From Bacteroidota bacterium (GTDB taxonomy: Bacteria; Bacteroidota; Bacteroidia; Flavobacteriales; Flavobacteriaceae): a DNA stretch of 6,074 nucleotides. Made by a program: the position numbers and the translations under genes. The notes beneath the pieces are model-generated. The model was given only the letters and a program-made list of their open reading frames with translations. It had not been told where the DNA came from and made no database searches. The stretch covers positions 1 to 6,074 of the forward strand of contig JAJRSY010000211.1 in NCBI GenBank assembly GCA_024278565.1, given 5' to 3'. Below are positions 1 to 5,746 of this stretch, in pieces. Numbering within the stretch: the stretch's first letter is position 1; the number at the start of each line of letters is the position of its first letter.

Positions 1-59
1 ACGACAAATTTCCCTAAATCGAACAGGTCTGGACAGTTTCGCTTTGGAGCCGTCCCCAC

Positions 60-81
60 CCTGCCTGTCCGGCCAGGCAGG
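60..81. repeat. Near-perfect 22-bp palindrome inside the left repeat
   Basis: The arms CCTGCCTG (60-67) and CAGGCAGG (74-81) are exact reverse complements around a 6-base centre, TCCGGC, whose middle CCGG is also self-complementary. It would form a strong hairpin or cruciform. It does not look like a terminator for any gene here, since no reading frame ends next to it and no T-run follows. Confidence 0.6.
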
Positions 82-136
82 CTAACCCTCCTCCGAAGGG
101 AGGGAACCGTTTCTCGACACCTATTTTTTGCAGAAT

Positions 137-173
137 CTGTCCCCCTCCCTCTGGAGGGGTCGGGGGAGGACAG
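137..173. repeat. C-rich/G-rich hairpin inside the left repeat
   Basis: An outer stem pairs CTGTCC (137-142) with GGACAG (168-173). An alternative inner stem pairs CCCCTCC (142-148) with GGAGGGG (153-159) across a 4-base loop. The two pairings share a base, so this segment could switch between two folds. I take it as part of the repeat element and not as a gene-specific signal. Confidence 0.5.
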
Positions 174-218
174 TCCGGTAGAATGGTATTCTATTGAACA
201 GAAAGGGAAATTTGTCGT

Positions 219-315
219 ACACCCTCGGGAATTTAGAAGTATTTATCTAAAACAAAATCAGTAATTTGTATACAGTCACCAATTTACCATGCTACTGTAT
301 GGTTCGTTTTGGCCT
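219..315. other. Intergenic spacer between two repeat elements
   Basis: There is no convincing gene in this AT-rich gap. It holds a weak 5-bp inverted repeat (ACCAT at 286-290, ATGGT at 299-303) and a TAATTTG at 262-268 that is one base short of the Bacteroidota -7 consensus TAnnTTTG, with no clear -33 partner. If the sigma factor gene is transcribed from here, its leader would include the whole palindrome at 316-478. Confidence 0.4.
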
Positions 316-478
316 AGTGTCGTGTCATGACTCAAATGACGCCCCAAGTTTTGTTCTTTTTCGTTTTTACTCATTATAAAAAGATTCACGTAGCTACGGC
401 TATGTTTACTTTTTCTAATTTCGTAAAATTCAAAAAACAACATCAACTTAACCATCATCTGAGGCTTGACACGACACT
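316..478. repeat. Long imperfect palindrome with perfect 12-bp ends (MITE-like)
   Basis: AGTGTCGTGTCA at 316-327 is the exact reverse complement of 467-478. The similarity continues inwards along both arms with mismatches and small shifts, for example CTCAAATGA on the left against TCATCTGAG on the right. It ends at a central CGTAGCTACG palindrome at 389-398. Almost the whole 163 bp can therefore fold into one long stem. It has no transposase. The structure fits a palindromic miniature element inserted just upstream of the sigma factor gene, whose ATG lies 19 bp beyond the right end. A base pair outside each end (C314 with G480, next to a T315/G479 wobble) extends the stem slightly in RNA. I see no obvious target-site duplication. 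Confidence 0.7.
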
Positions 479-497
479 GGACGGAAATAAAAAAAAT

Positions 498-1109
498 ATG
501 GAATTAACAAAACACAAGCAAGTCTGGCAGTTGTGGTTGCAATTCGAAAAAAATTTAAAATTTTATATGTTGAATAAAATCGGAAATGCATCTCTAACCC
601 ATGATCTGCATCAAGATGTAATGCTCAAGATTCATAAATCATGCTGTAGCGGTAAAGAAATAAACAACATTAAACCATGGATTTATCAAATAGCAAATCA
701 CACCATTGCAGATTATTATAGAAACCAAAGCAAAACTCTATACAAAGAAGTGGTCAGAGATGTTATCACTTCGGAAAACAAATATTCGGAAATGTCGGTC
801 TTTCTTGAACCCCTTCTAAATTGTTTACATGAAAAATATGCGCTACCTTTATTATTAGCGGATATTGAAGGGTTGAGACTACATGAAATTGCCGATCGGT
901 TGAGCTTAAGTCTGCCAGCAACCAAGAGTAGGGTACAACGAGCTCGAAAATTGTTGAAAGCTGAGATCCATTCATGCTTTAATCTCAAAATGGATTCGAA
1001 ATCAAGACTTCTTGATTTTTCGGTAAAAAAAGAGTGTCGATCATTACAAGTATTTTCCAAAGGAAAAAATGAAAAATGTTGCATCCTTTTAGCAACTTCC
1101 CCGTCATAG
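498..1109 (+). CDS. SigZ-like ECF RNA polymerase sigma factor
   Basis: This 203-residue protein would direct core RNA polymerase to a specific promoter set. Residues 17-79 match sigma region 2, with the family-typical DLHQDVMLKIHK and KPWIYQIANHTIADYYRN. Residues 103-157 match region 4, with a helix-turn-helix (LHEIADRLSLSLPATKSRVQRAR, about 128-150). The segment after region 4, KAEIHSC...DSKSRLLDF, recalls the SigZ-type C-terminus. A further tail to residue 203 adds Cys180, Cys194 and Cys195 and is unusual. I chose the ATG at 498. The same frame stays open back to an ATG at 327, but that would translate the palindromic repeat and the family domain begins only after 498. No anti-sigma gene is adjacent. 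The phosphatase gene follows after 43 bp and may share the transcript. Confidence 0.88.
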   Translation: MELTKHKQVWQLWLQFEKNLKFYMLNKIGNASLTHDLHQDVMLKIHKSCCSGKEINNIKPWIYQIANHTIADYYRNQSKTLYKEVVRDVITSENKYSEMSVFLEPLLNCLHEKYALPLLLADIEGLRLHEIADRLSLSLPATKSRVQRARKLLKAEIHSCFNLKMDSKSRLLDFSVKKECRSLQVFSKGKNEKCCILLATSPS

Positions 1110-1152
1110 GTTTATCGTATTAATCTTAAACTAATTACAATACCCTAAAAAC

Positions 1153-1995
1153 ATGAAAAAAGCATCCGTTAAAGTACTATTGAAATTGCTTCCCATTCTA
1201 ATTTGGTCAATGAGCTATGCCCAGCAATCTCCCATTTCATCAATACAAACAATAGAGGCCGTCACTGGTCACTACAAAGAGCTACAGAACCTAAGTAGTG
1301 AAAAAAGAATGGAAAACAACCCACTTGATACCATAAGTTTTCCACCTGAAATGTACAGTCGTTATGCGCAGGCACTGGTATTGGCAAAGCCAGTTTACTT
1401 GACCTCCTCCCAAATTGATTTTTTGGTAAATGAAGTTAGCTTCCCTTCCAATAGCTCAGAACAGACCCGAGCAGAGCTTGATTTTCTTTTGAAATTACAA
1501 GCAAACAGAACGGCTACACAAACGAAACGTGTTATGGATCTTGCCCATATTGGGTATTGGCCTGATTTCAATATGCTAGAGAGTCATCCGAAGTATGCCA
1601 AAAATTTAATAGACCTGTTCTTCGAGCTACGTGAAGTATTGGGCGAAAAGGCCACTGCAGCAAACTACCCATTTACCTCAAAGCTACTGCAAGGTATTAT
1701 GAACGATATGCGTTTGATGGAGTTTGCGGTAAAATATGGCTTACTACGACCCAGGCCCTATATTCTTGAACCACAACTTGAACCCTTACAGATTATGGGG
1801 TCTCCCTCTTTTGCAAGTGGGCATACCCTATGGGCGTACATACAAGCCTATACTATGAGTGAGTTGCTACCTGAAAAAAGAACTGAATTTCTTGACCTGG
1901 CCATGAATTGGGAATGTCAAGGGAAATCATGGGAGTACATTACCCCAGTGATGAAGAGGTGGCCCGCCAATTGGCACATCGTATGCTCATGTTGA
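1153..1995 (+). CDS. Secreted class A acid phosphatase / PAP2-type protein, frameshifted near the C-terminus
   Basis: The protein belongs to the PAP2/vanadium haloperoxidase-like phosphatases, which remove phosphate from organic phosphoesters in the periplasm or outside the cell. Residues 1-24 form a signal peptide (KK, then LLKLLPILIW, cleavage near SYAQ). Two of the three catalytic motifs are in frame: K194-x6-R201-P202 and P218-S-F-A-S-G-H224. The third, SR-x5-H-x3-D, is missing from this frame. It is encoded intact in another frame from 1914, as SREIMGVHYPSD. After Trp253 the present frame gives about 27 unrelated residues ending CSC. One extra G in the GGG at 1910-1912 would restore NWGMSREIMG and a 300-residue protein ending at 2054. 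As written, the 280-residue product should lack activity. The lesion may be a real mutation or a sequencing error. Confidence 0.85.
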   Translation: MKKASVKVLLKLLPILIWSMSYAQQSPISSIQTIEAVTGHYKELQNLSSEKRMENNPLDTISFPPEMYSRYAQALVLAKPVYLTSSQIDFLVNEVSFPSNSSEQTRAELDFLLKLQANRTATQTKRVMDLAHIGYWPDFNMLESHPKYAKNLIDLFFELREVLGEKATAANYPFTSKLLQGIMNDMRLMEFAVKYGLLRPRPYILEPQLEPLQIMGSPSFASGHTLWAYIQAYTMSELLPEKRTEFLDLAMNWECQGKSWEYITPVMKRWPANWHIVCSC

Positions 1996-2054
1996 TGTGG
2001 CATACCCAAAAATTTCAAGAAGGTTTTTTAAGGGCAAAAGATGAATGGAAATAA
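1914..2054 (+). pseudogene. Displaced C-terminal part of the acid phosphatase (other frame)
   Basis: Read from the ATG at 1914 to the TAA at 2052-2054, this segment gives MSREIMGVHYPSDEEVARQL, then a Met- and Leu-rich helix and RAKDEWK at the end. It holds the expected third PAP2 motif: Arg257, His263 and Asp267 in the numbering of the repaired protein, with His263 the expected phosphate-accepting nucleophile. It overlaps the end of the upstream frame by 82 bases. It is not a separate gene: the motif continues exactly where the phosphatase frame breaks. The intact family motif suggests that the frameshift is recent or artefactual. Confidence 0.8.
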
Positions 2055-2091
2055 TGATAGAGATAATCAAATAAAAAAGCACTTTGAAATA

Positions 2092-2325
2092 TTAAGCCAT
2101 CTTAGCCTTGTTTCTCTTTGTAGCAAAAGCCAACGCTTTCTTTATTCTAGAATTTTTGAATTTGTACAAGCGAGCAACTTCGGTAGCATTCTCTAAAGTA
2201 ACATCTTCGTAAGAAGTAACAATTGTCATTTCTACAGTATTTACTTTAGTTTCAACAGAAGCATCTTGTGCTTGTGCGGCTACTGAGATAAAAAGAACAA
2301 AGATTAAAGTTAAGATAGTTTTCAT
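2092..2325 (-). CDS. Small secreted protein of unknown function, copy A
   Basis: I do not recognise a named family. The 77-residue product starts with a clear signal peptide (MKTILTLIFVLFISVAAQAQ, cleavage after residue 20). The mature chain has about 57 residues. It begins with an acidic, Thr/Val-rich half (DASVETKVNTVEM...SYED) and ends in a strongly basic tail (ARLYKFKNSRIKKALAFATKRNKAKMA) that could bind an anionic partner such as the envelope or a nucleic acid. It has no cysteines. I chose Met at 2325 because the signal peptide begins there; an in-frame ATG 11 codons upstream lies inside the conserved leader. It converges on the phosphatase gene, and no clear terminator separates them. 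Six residues differ from copy B: T6S, L44I, E45G, N46T, A66S and A68T. Confidence 0.8.
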   Translation of the reverse strand: MKTILTLIFVLFISVAAQAQDASVETKVNTVEMTIVTSYEDVTLENATEVARLYKFKNSRIKKALAFATKRNKAKMA

Positions 2326-2329
2326 GATT

Positions 2330-2354
2330 TGCGTTTTTCTATAATTAAAACGCA
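2330..2354 (-). promoter_or_regulatory. Conserved hairpin ending 4 nt before the start codon, copy A
   Basis: On the transcribed strand TGCGTTTT and AAAACGCA form an 8-bp perfect stem around a 9-nt AT-rich loop, and the stem ends 4 nt before the ATG. Bacteroidota usually start translation from unstructured A-rich sequence without a Shine-Dalgarno site, so a stem here could limit ribosome access. The same stem is kept at the same distance in copy B while its loop has changed. The role in translation is inference. Confidence 0.5.
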
Positions 2355-2418
2355 GCAACCCCTATTTTACAGGGTCTTGATTCGTTCAAGAATCCTTTAT
2401 ACTCGCTAAGTTGCAAGA

Positions 2419-2446
2419 CTTCGGATAAAGTGCAAAATAGCTTCGG
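2419..2446 (-). promoter_or_regulatory. Paired CTTCGG boxes 22 bp apart, upstream of copy A
   Basis: CTTCGG occurs at 2419-2424 and 2441-2446 (CCGAAG on the coding strand of the gene), separated start to start by 22 bp, about two helical turns. Copy B has the same pair with the same spacing. The boxes lie 94-121 bp upstream of the ATG, within a stretch (GCAAGACTTCGG, GCTTCGGTGAACGTA) that is better kept than the rest of the leader. They could be a regulator site or promoter elements. No canonical TTTG/TAnnTTTG promoter could be assigned. Confidence 0.35.
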
Positions 2447-2567
2447 TGAACGTACCGAACCCCAAAATCACCTTACCGGATAAGAAGTGTTCTTAATCGA
2501 TATTTTTAGATCGTCATACGGGAAATAGGAAGCCATTGAGCACAGTTTTTATACAAAAGGAATACCC

Positions 2568-2601
2568 CTGACATCCTATGACACAATCAAGATTAATTTT
2601 G
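2568..2601 (+). promoter_or_regulatory. Putative Bacteroidota-type promoter for the VOC gene
   Basis: TAATTTTG at 2594-2601 matches the Bacteroidota -7 consensus TAnnTTTG exactly. The -33 position holds only a weak CTGACA (2568-2573) in place of TTTG. Transcription would begin near 2606-2609, leaving a leader of about 25 nt to the ATG at 2632. Confidence 0.35.
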
Positions 2602-2631
2602 TGTTGAGTTTAATCTTTAATGCATAAAACA

Positions 2632-3003
2632 ATGAAAAATGCAATCAGTTGGTTTGAAATTCCAGTTAAAAATTTCGAAAGGGCAAAAACCTTTTACAAT
2701 ACCATGTTAGATACAGAGATCAAAGAAATGCCCATGCCCGGTGTAAAGTACGGTATGTTTGCCCATGATGAAGATAACAACGGTGTAGGTGGTGGTATTG
2801 TTGAAATGGATGGAGCAACTCCTTCTGCAGAAGGGGTTACCATTTACTTAAATGGGGGTGATGACCTAAGCATTCCTTTATCGCGAGTAGAAGATGCCGG
2901 GGGTAAAGTGGTAATGCCCAAGACCGATATTGGCGAAAACGGCTTTATGGCCCAGCTTCTAGATACCGAAGGCAATAAAGTTGCACTTCACTCTTGGAAA
3001 TAA
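2632..3003 (+). CDS. VOC (glyoxalase/bleomycin-resistance fold) family protein
   Basis: This 123-residue single-module protein belongs to the vicinal oxygen chelate superfamily, cytosolic proteins that bind a metal or small molecule in a cleft made of two beta-alpha-beta-beta-beta units. The first unit opens with ISWFEIPVKNFERAKTFY, the family-typical start. The second holds GVTIYLNGGDDL and ends with FMAQLLDTEGNKVALHSWK. Candidate ligands are the Glu of WFEIPV and the Glu and His of DTEGN...LHS. Its substrate cannot be read from the sequence. I chose the ATG at 2632 because the family motif begins directly after it and the bases before it are A-rich; an in-frame ATG at 2620 would add MHKT. 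A hairpin terminator follows, so it probably forms its own unit, although such proteins often lie beside WYL regulators like the next gene. Confidence 0.9.
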   Translation: MKNAISWFEIPVKNFERAKTFYNTMLDTEIKEMPMPGVKYGMFAHDEDNNGVGGGIVEMDGATPSAEGVTIYLNGGDDLSIPLSRVEDAGGKVVMPKTDIGENGFMAQLLDTEGNKVALHSWK

Positions 3004-3014
3004 GACTTTATAGA

Positions 3015-3052
3015 AGATAGTGAATCGAAGCTCGGTTCACTATCTTTGTTTT
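3015..3052 (+). terminator. Hairpin terminator after the VOC gene
   Basis: AGATAGTGAA (3015-3024) pairs perfectly with TTCACTATCT (3036-3045). The stem is extended inwards by TCG/CGG, including one T-G wobble, to about 13 bp around the loop AAGCT. A T-rich run (TTTGTTTT) follows directly. It starts 12 bp after the VOC stop codon and ends 25 bp before the regulator start, so it should separate the two transcripts. Confidence 0.8.
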
Positions 3053-3077
3053 ATACCCATTCTATTGCAAGATTGTC

Positions 3078-3806
3078 ATGAATCAACTATCGAGACTTAT
3101 AACAATTTTGACCCTCTTAAAATCAAAACGGGTTTTAACCGCTACCGAGTTATCAACTAAGTTTGATGTAAGTATCAGAACCATTTACCGTGACATCAAG
3201 AAATTATTGGAAGCTGGTGTTCCGGTAATCACCCTTGAAGGTAGAGGCTATACCTTGATGGATGGTTATACTGTGGCTCCTATTCAATTTACAGAGAAAG
3301 AGGCCAATGCCCTGATCACCGCCCAACATTTGGTTTCTAAAACCAATGACTCTTCTTTCGTGACTGATTTTGAGGAAGTATTGATTAAAATCAAGTCTGT
3401 CTTCAGGTCTTCAATTTTAGAAAAAAGCGAGCAGTTGAACAATCAGCTTCATGTTTTTGATACGCGTCAAGCAAGTATCAGCAGCAATGCCCTTTCTGAA
3501 CTGCAATTGGCAATCACTAATTTCAATTTTACCGAAATTAACTACCGAAAGGCCGATGACCCAAATATATCGTTTAGAAAAATAGAACCTTGCGCCATAC
3601 TTTCCACACAGAATAAGTGGATATTGATGGCTTGGTGCCATCTAAGAAAAGATTATCGTGCTTTTCGAGTTGACCGTATTCAACATTTTAAAATTCTACC
3701 TGAAAAATTTGAAGACCGTAAATTTAATCTAAAGGAGTATTTTAGCGTCCACCCTTATGACCATAAAAAGTCTTCAGGCGATTCAAAAACCACCGATCAT
3801 ACATAA
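3078..3806 (+). CDS. WYL-domain transcriptional regulator (YafY type)
   Basis: The 242-residue protein is a cytosolic DNA-binding regulator. Residues 4-58 form an HTH_11-type winged helix with the signature TELSTKFDVSIRTIYRDIKK, followed by LLEAGVPV and EGRGYTLMDGY. A helical linker (about 72-125) leads to the WYL domain (about 137-216), where KWILMAWCHLRKDYRAFRVDRI carries the expected core, with W-I-L in place of the literal W-Y-L. WYL domains are thought to sense a small ligand or nucleotide. The tail after about residue 226 is polar and probably disordered. The gene is preceded by a terminator, so it should have its own promoter, but none is convincing. The PLD lipoprotein gene begins one base after its stop codon, suggesting translational coupling and a regulatory link between the two. 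Confidence 0.93.
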   Translation: MNQLSRLITILTLLKSKRVLTATELSTKFDVSIRTIYRDIKKLLEAGVPVITLEGRGYTLMDGYTVAPIQFTEKEANALITAQHLVSKTNDSSFVTDFEEVLIKIKSVFRSSILEKSEQLNNQLHVFDTRQASISSNALSELQLAITNFNFTEINYRKADDPNISFRKIEPCAILSTQNKWILMAWCHLRKDYRAFRVDRIQHFKILPEKFEDRKFNLKEYFSVHPYDHKKSSGDSKTTDHT

Positions 3807-3807
3807 A

Positions 3808-5373
3808 ATGTCTCAACACAAAACGCTGCCTAAGAGCACAGATCTATTCCGAAATACCTTGTTTGCTATACTATTGGTATTTGCTTCCTGTTCAGGAAAG
3901 AAAGACAAAACCACTCTTTTAGAGACTGATTTCTGTTCGGACATCCACCGAAATGATAGCATTAGTCTGTCAAAAGAACTGGCTGACATCGCTGATCTGA
4001 TGAAGACCAAAACGGGGGTCTATGTTCTTGAAGATGGTGGTGGGGCCATGGTCGCTAGGGCATGGCTCACTGAGTACGCAGAAGAAACCATCGATATTCA
4101 ATATTTTATATTCTCTACCGACAATGTGGGCCTTATTGCCTGTGATTATTTGGTAAGGGCCGCCGATCGTGGGGTAAAAGTTCGGCTGCTCGTTGATGAT
4201 ATTATGGTCGATGCTGAAATACAAGATATATTGATGTTAGATTCTCATGAGAACATCACGATAAAAGTATACAACCCTGGCGTCAACCTCGGCAAGAACA
4301 TTTGGGGCAAGATCAAGAAGTTCACCACTGATTTTCGTTCGGCCAACCAACGAATGCACAATAAAACCTTTATCGTTGACGGTAAGGTGGTCATAACGGG
4401 TGGGCGCAATATCGCTGATGAATATTTCGATTACGACCACGAATATAATTTCAGGGATAGGGATGTACTCTTGCTCGGTAAGGAAACAAAAAAAGTAAAC
4501 ACTTCCTTTACCAAATTTTGGGATAGTGAATTGAGTGTTTTCGCCGCTGACCTGGTCACAGAGCTTCCAGAAGGAACGACCGCTGAAAACCGTTTTGACC
4601 GATTGCACGAATATGCCTGCGATCCTGACAATTTTTGGCCCCAGGTACGTGCGAAAATTAAAAACCTGCCGAGTGCTTTTCCACGTATTAAGAATTCGAA
4701 AGAACTGGTTTGGGTCGATGAGGTTGCCTTTGTTTCTGACGAACCGGGCAAGAACGATGGCAATAGCGGACTCGGTGGAGGTGGTATCTCAACCAGCGCA
4801 TTGATTCGTCTGGTGAAAAACGCAAAAAGTTCTTTAGATATCCAAAGTCCGTATTTGATAACCTCTGAACTGAGCCGAGAACTATTTCGCAATGCCGTGC
4901 AGCGTGGCGTGAAAATTCGCATATTGACAAATAGTTTGGCATCGACCGACAATCTGGAAGCTTTTGCAGGATATCAATCAGATAGAGAGGAGCTGTTAAA
5001 AACAGGTGTTCGCATATTTGAGTTTAGGCCCGATGCCGCCGAGCGTATGAAAATCATGACCGGCGAACTGCAAAAATCGTTGGACTACAAACCCATATTC
5101 GGACTGCACGCCAAAACCATGGTGGTAGATGGTACGATAACCGTTATTGGTACTTTTAACCTCGATCCCAGATCGGCAAATCTCAACACCGAATGTGTGA
5201 CCTTAATACATTCAGAACAGGTTGCGAGAAACGTACTCAAGGGCATAGAAGAGGAATACAAACCTGAAAACGCCTGGGAAACAACTTTGGAGTGGAACCC
5301 CGATTCAGAGGTAAGTAAAACAAAACGTATCAAAACATGGACCCGTAAAGTGCTGCCGAAAGACATTTTGTAG
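3808..5373 (+). CDS. Phospholipase D/cardiolipin synthase family lipoprotein (ClsC-like)
   Basis: This 521-residue enzyme has two HKD active-site motifs: H184-N-K-T-F-I-V-D191 followed by GG at 198-199, and H434-A-K-T-M-V-V-D441 followed by GTFNLDPRS. Both are intact, so it should be catalytically competent. The first half (IDIQYFIFSTDNVG, RAADRGVKVRLLVDD, GGRNIADEYFDYDHEYNFRDRD) resembles the ClsC/YmdC branch, which makes or remodels cardiolipin by phosphatidyl transfer; the donor and acceptor lipids are not predictable here. The N-terminus (basic, then TLFAILLVFASC) is a lipoprotein signal with Cys28 as likely lipid site, so it probably works in the periplasm on a membrane surface. The -3 residue is Phe, which is non-canonical. 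I chose the ATG at 3808. An in-frame ATG at 3757 would overlap the regulator gene and add 17 residues before the signal. Confidence 0.93.
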   Translation: MSQHKTLPKSTDLFRNTLFAILLVFASCSGKKDKTTLLETDFCSDIHRNDSISLSKELADIADLMKTKTGVYVLEDGGGAMVARAWLTEYAEETIDIQYFIFSTDNVGLIACDYLVRAADRGVKVRLLVDDIMVDAEIQDILMLDSHENITIKVYNPGVNLGKNIWGKIKKFTTDFRSANQRMHNKTFIVDGKVVITGGRNIADEYFDYDHEYNFRDRDVLLLGKETKKVNTSFTKFWDSELSVFAADLVTELPEGTTAENRFDRLHEYACDPDNFWPQVRAKIKNLPSAFPRIKNSKELVWVDEVAFVSDEPGKNDGNSGLGGGGISTSALIRLVKNAKSSLDIQSPYLITSELSRELFRNAVQRGVKIRILTNSLASTDNLEAFAGYQSDREELLKTGVRIFEFRPDAAERMKIMTGELQKSLDYKPIFGLHAKTMVVDGTITVIGTFNLDPRSANLNTECVTLIHSEQVARNVLKGIEEEYKPENAWETTLEWNPDSEVSKTKRIKTWTRKVLPKDIL

Positions 5374-5419
5374 CAAACTGGAGTTTTTTCAAAAGGGGGG
5401 TAAATTCGATTCGCAGGCA
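5374..5419. other. Short convergent spacer without a clear terminator
   Basis: The 46 bases between the PLD gene and the second small gene contain GTTTTTTC and GGGGGG but no stem that I can draw. Transcripts from both sides may therefore run into each other. Confidence 0.3.
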
Positions 5420-5420
5420 A

Positions 5421-5654
5421 TTAAGCCATCTTGGCCTTGTTTCTCTTTGTGGTAAAAGACAACGCTTTCTTTATTCTGGAATTTTTGAACTTGTACAAGC
5501 GGGCAACTTCGGTAGCAGTCCCTATAGTAACATCTTCGTAAGAAGTAACAATTGTCATTTCTACAGTATTTACTTTAGTTTCAACAGAAGCATCTTGTGC
5601 CTGTGCGGCTACTGAGATAAAAAGAACAAAGATTAAAGATAAGATAGTTTTCAT
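5421..5654 (-). CDS. Small secreted protein of unknown function, copy B
   Basis: This is the paralogue of the gene at 2092-2325: 77 residues, same length, no gaps. The signal peptide begins MKTILSLIFV and ends AQAQ at residue 20. The mature protein keeps the acidic front half and the basic tail (KFKNSRIKK...TKRNKAKMA). Three of the six changed residues are consecutive (LEN to IGT, residues 44-46), in the middle of the chain between the two halves. About half of the nucleotide changes are silent, so the protein appears to be under some constraint. I chose Met at 5654 because the signal peptide starts there. A longer in-frame start 30 codons upstream would translate the conserved leader, including the hairpin. 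It converges on the PLD gene. The function is unknown. Confidence 0.8.
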   Translation of the reverse strand: MKTILSLIFVLFISVAAQAQDASVETKVNTVEMTIVTSYEDVTIGTATEVARLYKFKNSRIKKALSFTTKRNKAKMA

Positions 5655-5658
5655 GACT

Positions 5659-5683
5659 TGCGTTTTTATATAATAAAAACGCA
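5659..5683 (-). promoter_or_regulatory. Conserved hairpin ending 4 nt before the start codon, copy B
   Basis: TGCGTTTTT and AAAAACGCA form a 9-bp perfect stem around a 7-nt AT loop, again ending 4 nt before the ATG. Compared with copy A the stem is one pair longer and the loop differs, which argues that pairing and not just sequence is kept. The suggested role is control of translation initiation, by inference. Confidence 0.5.
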
Positions 5684-5746
5684 GCACTCGCACTCCACGG
5701 GACCTTGATTCGTTCAAAAACCCTTTATTTTCGGTAACTGGCAAGA

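Larger units (their letters stand above)
1..218. repeat. GC-rich repetitive element with inverted ends (MITE/REP-like)
   Basis: The first 15 bases (ACGACAAATTTCCCT) are the exact reverse complement of bases 204-218, so the segment is closed by a perfect 15-bp inverted repeat. The interior is much richer in G and C than the rest of the window. It contains a palindrome at 60-81 (arms CCTGCCTG and CAGGCAGG), a CCCTCC/GGAGGG hairpin at 86-104, and a C-rich/G-rich hairpin at 137-173. No open reading frame of any note is present. This fits a non-autonomous mobile or REP-type repeat of the kind scattered through flavobacterial genomes. That family assignment is inference. The left arm starts at the window edge, so the element may extend further left. 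Confidence 0.6.
2091..2454. repeat. Direct repeat copy A: small secreted protein gene plus leader
   Basis: This 364-bp segment recurs in the same orientation at 5420-5782. By eye the coding parts differ at about 12 of 234 positions with no gaps. The upstream leaders differ at about 23 of 129 positions, including one single-base gap. Similarity stops sharply at both edges, just after the stop codon and just after CGGTGAACGTA. The repeat therefore covers a complete gene with its regulatory region and nothing more. No transposon ends are visible at the borders. Confidence 0.85.

Noticed and set aside
1..218. CRISPR array or tRNA in the repeat-rich left end
   Set aside because: There are no regularly spaced direct repeats and no cloverleaf, only inverted repeats of different sequence.
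276..458. 60-codon reading frame on the minus strand
   Set aside because: It lies across the palindrome. Because the arms are inverted copies, it mirrors the plus-strand frame (both contain HDTTL- or LDTTL-like ends), so it is an artefact of the repeat.
466..494. TTGACA followed by AT-rich sequence before the sigma factor, resembling a sigma-70 promoter
   Set aside because: The TTGACA is part of the palindrome end, the matching -10 would overlap the start codon, and Bacteroidota use a different consensus.
327..497. N-terminal extension of the sigma factor from an upstream ATG at 327
   Set aside because: It would translate the palindromic repeat element. The sequence is unlike any sigma factor N-terminus, and the family domain begins shortly after the ATG at 498.
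2441..2459. TTCGGT-N6-ACCGAA dyad as a conserved operator
   Set aside because: The right half is absent in copy B, so the dyad is not kept between the duplicates, unlike the CTTCGG pair and the hairpin.
3757..3807. Earlier ATG for the PLD gene
   Set aside because: It overlaps the regulator by 50 bp and puts 17 extra residues before an otherwise well-formed lipoprotein signal.
4431..4952. 173-codon minus-strand frame inside the PLD gene
   Set aside because: It lies wholly within a gene with two intact HKD motifs and shows no recognisable domain, so it is a shadow frame.
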